Shown piece after piece: positions 6,209 to 11,735 of a stretch of 11,735 nucleotides of DNA. The position numbers and the translations under genes were made by a program. The first letter of the stretch is position 1; each line of letters opens with the position of its first letter. This stretch comes from Deltaproteobacteria bacterium (GTDB lineage Bacteria; Desulfobacterota; Desulfobacteria; Desulfobacterales; SURF-15). The stretch spans positions 1 to 11,735 of the forward strand of contig JAHEHB010000149.1 of assembly GCA_024644775.1 (NCBI GenBank). The letters are read 5' to 3'. The notes below the pieces were generated by a model that saw nothing but the letters and a program-made list of their open reading frames with translations, had not been told where the DNA came from and did no database searches.

Positions 6209-7533
6209 ATCGGTTCACCCACCAGATCGTATTCCATGGCATCTGTTAATGTTACTTGAATAAAGGAACCGGTTTGAATCGGTTCATCTGAATAAACGGT
6301 TGTCACACCATCCACGTCCGGTGCCTGGAAGTAGGTTCGCCCCGAAAAGACACCCGGTTCGATTGATTCGTCCACTAAAACGACATGCCGCTCATCGATA
6401 TGTCTCTTATTATTTTCCAAGGATATTTTCCTTTGGCGCGACATCAGCCGGTCATAGCGATTTTGTGCGGTTTTCTTATCCACATGTCCGGATAGTTGAC
6501 AAGAAGTCAGGTCTTCCGAATCTGAATAGATGAACACGCCCAAATGATCGAATCGAATATTTTCCATAAAATTATGCAACTGTCGATCATCCGCCTCTTT
6601 TTCACCCGGAAAACCGGTAATAATGGTTGTTCGTAGTTTCGCATCCGGTACGGTGGTTCGAATTTTGTCAAACCACCGATAAAGATCATCCTCAGTGTAG
6701 CGACGTCCCATCCGCAGAAGGATTCGATTGCTCACATGCTGAATGGGAATATCAAAATAAGAACAAACATTCGTGTGGTCTGCAACAGCTTGAATAAACC
6801 CATCATCGATACTTTCAGGATGCCCGTAAAGGACGCGGAGCCATGCGTCATCTAAAATCTCAGACAGTGCTTCGATTAAACATGCGATCGTCACCGGCGG
6901 CCTAAGATCTTTCCCGTAGGCGGTTGAATCCTGCGCGACCAAAATAATTTCCTTTACCCCAGAGTGAATCAGTGATCGCGCCTCCGAAACGATTGATTCC
7001 ACAGGACGGCTTCGTTGTTGACCACGCAGCCTGGGAATAATGCAATACGTGCAGTGACGGTTACAACCTTCCGATATTTTTATATAGGCCACATGAGCGA
7101 CGTTATGGATGCGCGCGACCTCGGACGGTAGAGGCGGAGAAACGTTAGGATCCGGTAGAAAACATCTGAAAGTATCTAAACCTCCCTCTGCTGCATCGAT
7201 TATTTTATCGAAGGCACCTGTTCCGATAAATACGTCCACCTCAGGAAGCGCAGAAACGATCGCTTCTCGAAACCGCTCAGGGAGACAGCCTGCAACGATG
7301 AATCGCCGGCATTCTCCGGTTTTTTTCAGTTTCACGAGTTCGAGGATTGTATCGATCGATTCGTTGATGGCTGGTTCAATAAAACTGCACGTATTTACAA
7401 CAATCGTTTCAGCCCGTGTCGGGTCCTGTGTGATCACCCATCCTGCCGCCTGTAAACAACCCAGCATGACCTCACTGTCAACCGTATTTCGATCACAGCC
7501 GAGACTTTCCAAATAGAGTTGTTTTGTATGCAT
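6196..7533 (-). CDS. rimO: Ribosomal protein S12 methylthiotransferase RimO
   Basis: 445 residues, normal for RimO. It is a radical SAM enzyme with two [4Fe-4S] clusters that adds a methylthio group to the conserved aspartate of ribosomal protein S12. The N-terminal methylthiotransferase domain opens with LYLESLGCDRNTVDSEVM, and Cys13, Cys49 and Cys83 bind the auxiliary cluster. The radical SAM motif CNRHCTYC (C157, C161, C164) is followed by IIPRLRGQQRSRP, which favours RimO over the related tRNA enzyme MiaB. The last 70 or so residues form a TRAM domain. In LGCDRN the usual Lys before Asn is Arg, a conservative change. The ATG shares one base with the etfA stop (TGATG), and the stop lies inside the next gene, so it sits in a coupled operon. 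No clear ribosome binding site precedes it, consistent with coupling. Confidence 0.96.
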   Translation of the reverse strand: MHTKQLYLESLGCDRNTVDSEVMLGCLQAAGWVITQDPTRAETIVVNTCSFIEPAINESIDTILELVKLKKTGECRRFIVAGCLPERFREAIVSALPEVDVFIGTGAFDKIIDAAEGGLDTFRCFLPDPNVSPPLPSEVARIHNVAHVAYIKISEGCNRHCTYCIIPRLRGQQRSRPVESIVSEARSLIHSGVKEIILVAQDSTAYGKDLRPPVTIACLIEALSEILDDAWLRVLYGHPESIDDGFIQAVADHTNVCSYFDIPIQHVSNRILLRMGRRYTEDDLYRWFDKIRTTVPDAKLRTTIITGFPGEKEADDRQLHNFMENIRFDHLGVFIYSDSEDLTSCQLSGHVDKKTAQNRYDRLMSRQRKISLENNKRHIDERHVVLVDESIEPGVFSGRTYFQAPDVDGVTTVYSDEPIQTGSFIQVTLTDAMEYDLVGEPIWVT

Positions 7534-8507
7534 CAGGACTCTTTTGCTTTCAATTTCCGAATTTCTTCGGAAACCAAGGGGATGATCTCAAAAAGGTCAC
7601 CCACAATGCCGTAATCTGCTTTCGAGAAAATAGGGGCGTCGGCGTCCTTGTTAATCGCCACGATAACCTTGGAAGAGGACATACCCGCAAGATGTTGAAC
7701 AGCACCGGATAAACCACAGGCAACGTATAGACGAGGGGAAACAACTTTGCCGGTTTGCCCCACCTGATCTGTATAAGGCCGCCACCCCTCATCGACGGCA
7801 GAACGCGAAGCACCGACCGCACCATCCAGCAAGGCGGACAATTCTTCTAATATCGAATAATCGCTGCCGCCCATCCCTCTGCCGCCGGAAACGATCACCT
7901 CCGCTTCTGTCAGCTCCACTTTGCTGGTATCCATTGTTTTTTCAACAAATTTTAAATGGCAGTTTTTGGGCGAACCGGTTAATTTTTCCAAAACACCCCG
8001 GCCTTCAGAGACACTCACAGGCAGGGTGTTGGGTCGGATTGCAATTATTTGCGGTGTGCCGTTAAAGGAGATATCGGCCAAGACCTTGCCGCCATACATG
8101 GGTCGCGTAGCAATGATCTCTTTGTTTTCAACCCGAAGCGCCACACAATCCATGACCATAGGCGCATTTAAGCGTGCAGAGAGGCGTGCAGCAATATCTT
8201 TTCCCACAGCGGTTGCCCCGAGGATGACAACAACCGGATTTTCGTTCTGAATAATCTTAGTCAGCAAATCGGTTTGGGCATCTGCCAAATATTCATTGAT
8301 ACCCTCAGCATCCGAAATAAGGATCTTATCTGCGCCGTATGTCTTTAACGCTGATAATTCACTTTCATCGACAAACCCTAGAACGATTGCTGTGAGATTA
8401 CCTCCTATATTTTTTACGATGCGTCGTCCCTCACTAAGGGCTTCATAGGTAACCTTGCGAAAACCTGTGTCGGAATGTTCCGTTACGGCTATAACTCCTT
8501 GCGGCAT
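7533..8507 (-). CDS. etfA: Electron transfer flavoprotein subunit alpha
   Basis: 324 residues, the usual EtfA length. With EtfB it forms a soluble heterodimer that carries electrons, typically between acyl-CoA dehydrogenases and a membrane acceptor. The FAD-binding C-terminal domain is complete: SGGRGMG (207-213), GASRSAVDEGW (232-242), QVGQTGKVVSP (248-258), CGLSGAVQHLAGM (264-276) and INKDADAPIF (285-294). The N-terminal half is the expected nucleotide-binding-like domain. ATG 8507 has a GGAGGA about 11 bases upstream, slightly far but strong. It follows etfB after 22 bases and is coupled to rimO by a one-base overlap. No dehydrogenase or ETF:quinone oxidoreductase gene is in the window, so the partner cannot be named. 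I cannot tell from the motifs whether this ETF is bifurcating. Confidence 0.96.
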   Translation of the reverse strand: MPQGVIAVTEHSDTGFRKVTYEALSEGRRIVKNIGGNLTAIVLGFVDESELSALKTYGADKILISDAEGINEYLADAQTDLLTKIIQNENPVVVILGATAVGKDIAARLSARLNAPMVMDCVALRVENKEIIATRPMYGGKVLADISFNGTPQIIAIRPNTLPVSVSEGRGVLEKLTGSPKNCHLKFVEKTMDTSKVELTEAEVIVSGGRGMGGSDYSILEELSALLDGAVGASRSAVDEGWRPYTDQVGQTGKVVSPRLYVACGLSGAVQHLAGMSSSKVIVAINKDADAPIFSKADYGIVGDLFEIIPLVSEEIRKLKAKES

Positions 8508-8529
8508 TGTGCAAGTTTCCTCCTAATAT

Positions 8530-9312
8530 TTAAATCACTTTCGCTTCTTCGCGCAAAAGTCTTACCAATTCAGTCGCCTTTGACTTGGCAGTCTCACCTT
8601 CAATAATTCTCCCGGCGTTTCGTGCGGGTGGAAGACGCATGGAAAGAATCCTGGTGCCAGGAGATTCTGATGCCGCTTCACCCATACCGAAGTCCGCCGG
8701 TGATTTCATCTCAAGCGGCTTCTTTTTAGCTTTCATAATGCCGGGCAGGGAGGCATATCGAGGTTCATTGAGTCCTCGTTGTGTCGTAAACAGTGCCGGT
8801 AAAGGCGCTTGCAGTACAGCCGATCCCCCTTCAAGCGACCGGTGGCATAGGATTTTCCCATCCACGATCGTCTCCTTGGTAACCATTGGGATCATTGGGA
8901 TGTGCAGAAACTCTGCAACTGCCGTTCCCACCTGATAATTATCATCATCAACGGCTCGCTGCCCGGCGATGATCAGATCAAACGGGATTTCTTTTAAAAC
9001 GCTCGCAAGGATCCGTGAGGTTCCCAAACTGTCGGATTCAAAGACGCCCGTGTTGTTGATTAAAATGCCCTTATCGGCTCCCATTGCCAAAGCGGATCGG
9101 ATGGCTTCTTTAGCCCGTTCCGGGCCTAAGGAAAGAATGGTTACGGTGCCCTCATGGGTTTCCTTTATCCTAAGGGCTTCCTCAACGGCGAATTCATCAT
9201 AGGGATTCATCACCCATTTGATATCTTCGGTTTTAATGGAGGCGCCATTGTCGGCAATCTGAATATCCGACTCCGTTGCAGGTACCTGCTTTAGCAATAC
9301 GACAACTTCCAA
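8530..9312 (-). CDS. etfB: Electron transfer flavoprotein subunit beta
   Basis: 260 residues, typical of EtfB. It pairs with EtfA and binds AMP, or a second FAD in bifurcating forms. The N-terminus VVVLLKQVPATESDI, the segment NPYDEFAVEEALRIKE (36-51) and the nucleotide-binding segment AGQRAVDDDNYQVGT (116-130) are family hallmarks. LEGGSAVLQAPLPALFTTQ (160-178) carries the LPAL signature and is followed by NEPRYASLPGIMKAKKKPL. The C-terminal arm that wraps EtfA is present. The start codon is TTG (9312-9310), supported by AGGAGA about eight bases upstream; no better in-frame ATG exists near this point. First gene of the block etfB-etfA-rimO-polyprenyl synthase, with etfA 22 bases downstream. 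A candidate promoter lies about 140 bases upstream. Confidence 0.96.
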   Translation of the reverse strand: MEVVVLLKQVPATESDIQIADNGASIKTEDIKWVMNPYDEFAVEEALRIKETHEGTVTILSLGPERAKEAIRSALAMGADKGILINNTGVFESDSLGTSRILASVLKEIPFDLIIAGQRAVDDDNYQVGTAVAEFLHIPMIPMVTKETIVDGKILCHRSLEGGSAVLQAPLPALFTTQRGLNEPRYASLPGIMKAKKKPLEMKSPADFGMGEAASESPGTRILSMRLPPARNAGRIIEGETAKSKATELVRLLREEAKVI

Positions 9313-9416
9313 TTTCCGTTCTCCTTACATACTACAATGTCTAATACATCAGAATGACTGGATGAGTAAATGATCGTAATCTTTACCGACTAAAAGAAAT
9401 GGGTCAAAAACGGATA

Positions 9417-9451
9417 ACCCCTTTAAAAAACAATAATAATTATAAAAGGGT
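9417..9451. repeat. Inverted repeat in the etfB leader
   Basis: ACCCCTTTA (9417-9425) and TAAAAGGGT (9443-9451) form a nine-base-pair stem with one G-T pair and a 17-base AT-rich loop. The arm nearer the promoter begins right after the proposed -10 of etfB, so it would cover the transcription start. It could be an operator or a leader hairpin; no T run after it suggests a terminator. Confidence 0.45.
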
Positions 9452-9452
9452 A

Positions 9453-9481
9453 TAAATACAGCAGGCGATATTGTCTGTCAA
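9453..9481 (-). promoter_or_regulatory. Candidate promoter of the etfBA-rimO-polyprenyl synthase block
   Basis: On the minus strand a perfect -35 TTGACA (9481-9476) is followed after 17 bases by TATTTA (9458-9453). Transcription would begin near 9446, giving a leader of about 130 bases before the TTG start of etfB. The 12 bases TTGACAGACAAT are identical to those at the tRNA-Val promoter. Confidence 0.5.
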
Positions 9482-9503
9482 TAAAATTCGCTGCCGATGA
9501 TTT

Positions 9504-10532
9504 CTATTTCTTTTTACTGAGAGACAAAAAACCTCTGGAGGCATAATCTCTCAGACCGCCACTTTTGTCTTCGCCTATAATCAGACATTCGACACAATCC
9601 AGGCGATTGACGAGAGGAATCCCTTTTTCAGGGCCTAAAACCATGAGTGCCGTTGCAAGACCATCTGCAAACACGCAGGTCTCTGCAACAACCGATGCAC
9701 TCACAACATTGTTGTTTACAGGATAACCGGTGCGCGGATCCAGAATATGAGAGTATCGGATGCCATTTTTTATAAAGTAATTCCGATAATTGCCGCTGGT
9801 AGCAAGTGCGCCTTGGTGGAGTTCAACGACTCGATATACCTGATTTAAGTGAGCATCAACTCGGGGAACATTGATACCGACCCGCCAAGGATTGCCGTCC
9901 GCTCGGTAACCGGATGCCGATACTTCTCCACCAATCTCGACAAGATACTGTTCGATACCGCTTTTGTGAATAAGGCGCGACACTTCATCCACAGCATACC
10001 CTTTAGCAATGGAACCAAAATCAAGAGAGACAGACGCCCTTCTTTTTACGAGATAAGGTTTCTCAGAGACTTCGATTTTATCAAACCCGATATCCGTTAA
10101 CAGATTGTCGATCTCATGTTTCGCGGGAAATGGTTTTTTCTTTTCCTCAGCCCCAAATCCCCAGAGATTTACCAAGGGATTCACCGTCCCGTCCCATGCT
10201 CCCTCTGTCAATCGATAAAGGGTTTTACCAACCGTGATAACCCTCCAAAGATCATCAGAAACGTAAAATGGTTCCCCCACACGTCGGGATTTATTAAACC
10301 GACTGACTTCACTGTCCTTAATATAAGTGGACATACTTTTGTTTATGGCTTGTAATCGATTGTCTATCTTTTCTTTGAGGCCGGAGACAGGGCTGAAGAT
10401 CCCGGCGACAACCTTTATATGGTAGGTTGTCCCCATGGTTTTTCCGGAAATAAGATGTTCCCTTTTTACATTATATCCGGTGGTAACAAAAAAAATCGCC
10501 ACCACTATCATAAGCAGTCCGTGTTTTCTCAT
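9504..10532 (-). CDS. apbE: FAD:protein FMN transferase (ApbE family)
   Basis: 342 residues. ApbE proteins hydrolyse FAD and attach the FMN half to a Thr or Ser of exported or membrane flavoproteins such as Rnf/Nqr subunits and flavin reductases. Motifs in order are GKTMGTTYHI (30-39), MSTYIKDSEVSRFN (67-80), WDGTVNPLVNLWGFG (113-127), LDFGSIAKGYAVD (170-182), EIGGEV (199-204), ATSGNYRNYF (244-253), HILDPRTGYPV (262-272) and ADGLATALMVLG (289-300). D290 and T294 are the expected Mg-binding residues. Residues 1-20 form a signal peptide or anchor, but the usual lipobox Cys is absent (VTTGYN), so it may be anchored by the helix rather than lipidated. ATG 10532 has AGGA seven bases upstream. No Rnf, Nqr or other FMN-acceptor gene is in the window, so its target is unknown. 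It lies 191 bases before etfB on the same strand. Confidence 0.95.
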   Translation of the reverse strand: MRKHGLLMIVVAIFFVTTGYNVKREHLISGKTMGTTYHIKVVAGIFSPVSGLKEKIDNRLQAINKSMSTYIKDSEVSRFNKSRRVGEPFYVSDDLWRVITVGKTLYRLTEGAWDGTVNPLVNLWGFGAEEKKKPFPAKHEIDNLLTDIGFDKIEVSEKPYLVKRRASVSLDFGSIAKGYAVDEVSRLIHKSGIEQYLVEIGGEVSASGYRADGNPWRVGINVPRVDAHLNQVYRVVELHQGALATSGNYRNYFIKNGIRYSHILDPRTGYPVNNNVVSASVVAETCVFADGLATALMVLGPEKGIPLVNRLDCVECLIIGEDKSGGLRDYASRGFLSLSKKK

Positions 10533-10776
10533 TCTGATTTCCTACTATAGACCTTGTTCCGTGCCTAATAGTTTAACGTCTCGGAAATTCTACAACATGG
10601 CAAAGCCCTTAACCTGTGCAGATTCCCCCCTCTTATTGTCAGAGACAGACATTGTAACAACCCCTATCGACAATTACCACCACAAATACCTTGTCAAAAA
10701 GCCACCCGCTGGCTCTGAGTTTTTTCTTGCATGTCCATTTATTCCAAAGTATGTGTAAAAATTTGGCAAGATTCAC
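10533..10776. other. Divergent intergenic region with a hairpin
   Basis: This 244-base region separates apbE (minus) from the toroid gene (plus) and should hold both promoters, but no pair of boxes is convincing. AGCCA (10700-10704) and TGGCT (10710-10714) form a hairpin flanked by A and T runs. Read on the minus strand it is followed directly by TTTT, like a weak terminator. On the plus strand five bases separate it from a run of six T (10720-10725). Confidence 0.4.
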
Positions 10777-11735
10777 ATGCTGTATTTAATAAAAGGTAAA
10801 ACACGCATGGGGGCAAGGCTTTCCAGGACAAAAATCGGTTCTTTCGTCGATATCGAGTCTGCTGTTACCTGTATTCGATCCACGCAACGACCAAGTGGCG
10901 AAATTCCCTGGTTTAGGGGGGGCAAAACAGATCCCTGGGATCATGTTGAGGCAGCCATGGGGTTGAGCATTGGTGGATACCACAAAGCGTCTCAGATGGC
11001 ATATGGCTGGTTGGCGGAAAACCAGCTCGAAGATGGCAGTTGGTATGCGGCATATCGGGGCGGAATTCCGGAAGACACCACTCGAGATACCAATATGGTC
11101 GCTTACATCGCTGTGGGCGTATTACATTATTATCTGATTACAGGCGAAATCGGTTTTCTGCGTCGTATGTGGGAAACCGTACGGTCGGCGATTGATTTTA
11201 CATTAGACCTTCAAACCGCAAATGGTGAAATCTACTGGGCCATCAGCCCGAAAGGCCATATTGATCGTATGGCGTTGTTGACCGGATCCTGCTCGATTTA
11301 CATGAGTCTAAAGTGTGCTTTGTTAATCGCACATACGCTCAAATATGACCTACCATCATGGAAAAAGGCTCTTAAAAAACTCGGGTATGCGATTAAGTGC
11401 AAGCCGTATTTATTCAATATGACCAAGTCCCGGTACGCGATGGATTGGTTTTATCCGGTCCTTTGCGGCGCAATAACCGGCGTGGAGGCCCAGGGGAGAA
11501 TGAAACGGTTGTGGAAAAAATTTGTCGTAGATGCGCAGGGGGTTCGCTGCGTATCTGACCGACCCTGGATAACGATTGCTGAAACAGCAGAACTTTCCCT
11601 GTCGCTGTCTGCAATGGGAAATCAGTCGCTTTCCGAAATTACATTTAGCTGGATTTTCGACAGACGCTATGGAGATGGCTCTTATTGGTGCGGATTTACA
11701 TTGCCCGAATTTACCGTGTGGCCCGAAGATAGATT
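10777..11735 (+). CDS. Alpha/alpha-toroid prenyltransferase/terpenoid-cyclase-like protein, 3' end beyond the window
   Basis: An open frame of 319 residues that runs off the right edge without a stop. It has spaced motifs like the QW repeats of the terpenoid-cyclase/protein-prenyltransferase toroid fold: QRPSGEIPWF (37-46), QLEDGSW (83-89, an exact Q-x3-G-x-W), LQTANGEIYWA (145-155) and RYGDGSYW (297-304). Other distinctive stretches are GGKTDPWDHVEAAMG (48-62), RDTNMVAYIAVG (104-115), RYAMDWFYPVL (219-229) and GVRCVSDRPWITIAET (255-270). I recall uncharacterised proteins with this pattern, often labelled prenyltransferase, beside methyltransferases and glycosyltransferases; this is memory, not a search. 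The DxDD motif of squalene-hopene cyclases is not seen, so no reaction is assigned. The start may be ATG 10777 or ATG 10807 (weak AAGG nearby); an in-frame stop lies at 10756-10758. It is divergent from apbE. Confidence 0.75.
   Translation, partial: MLYLIKGKTRMGARLSRTKIGSFVDIESAVTCIRSTQRPSGEIPWFRGGKTDPWDHVEAAMGLSIGGYHKASQMAYGWLAENQLEDGSWYAAYRGGIPEDTTRDTNMVAYIAVGVLHYYLITGEIGFLRRMWETVRSAIDFTLDLQTANGEIYWAISPKGHIDRMALLTGSCSIYMSLKCALLIAHTLKYDLPSWKKALKKLGYAIKCKPYLFNMTKSRYAMDWFYPVLCGAITGVEAQGRMKRLWKKFVVDAQGVRCVSDRPWITIAETAELSLSLSAMGNQSLSEITFSWIFDRRYGDGSYWCGFTLPEFTVWPEDR

Noticed and set aside
10696..10725. A terminator for apbE or the toroid gene at the AGCCA/TGGCT hairpin.
   Set aside because: It lies upstream of both genes, the stem is only five base pairs, and on the plus strand the T run is displaced by five bases. 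It is listed only as a hairpin.
10435..10758. A 107-codon plus-strand frame across the apbE start and the intergenic region.
   Set aside because: Its first third is antisense to apbE, the product has no domain-like pattern, and no ribosome binding site is seen.
1..11735. CRISPR arrays, insertion sequences or transposase genes.
   Set aside because: No spaced repeats of 25-40 bases, no terminal inverted repeats with target duplications and no transposase motifs were seen in any frame.

Overview
The window looks like a chromosomal segment of a Gram-negative anaerobe, most likely Desulfobacterota (the former sulfate-reducing Deltaproteobacteria). This is inferred from moderate GC content, an etfBA pair, a long-chain polyprenyl diphosphate synthase, ApbE, and many exported or membrane proteins. 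No rRNA or other phylogenetic marker is present, so the assignment is inference only.

Layout, left to right. Positions 1-77 may hold the tail of an unidentified + strand gene. A 62-residue two-helix membrane protein follows at 168-356 (+). Positions 357-950 hold a short compound direct repeat and the remains of a phospholipase D/cardiolipin-synthase-like gene (+), with a frameshift, an in-frame stop and both ends missing. Most of the rest, down to 10532, is on the minus strand. Reading with transcription: apbE (10532-9504); a promoter region; an operon-like block etfB-etfA-rimO-polyprenyl synthase (9312-5228) in which three of the four genes are tightly spaced or overlap; an exported FlgT-N-like protein (5145-3934); pgsA (3843-3265); tRNA-Val(GAC) (3203-3129) ending at an intrinsic terminator; an exported protein of unknown function (2995-2486); and a membrane-anchored HD-GYP protein (2301-949). 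At the right edge, divergent from apbE, a + strand gene runs off the window. It encodes an alpha/alpha-toroid protein of the prenyltransferase/terpenoid-cyclase-like type.

How the genes fit together: EtfAB carries electrons from acyl-CoA-type dehydrogenases towards the membrane. The polyprenyl synthase makes the isoprenoid chain for quinones, which can be the acceptor of that flow. RimO modifies ribosomal protein S12. PgsA makes the precursor of phosphatidylglycerol. ApbE attaches FMN to exported flavoproteins. The HD-GYP protein would hydrolyse or sense cyclic di-GMP. Most of this is core metabolism. The less ordinary parts are the decayed PLD gene, the altered GYP motif, the FlgT-N-like exported protein and, above all, the truncated toroid gene, whose cluster lies mostly outside the window.
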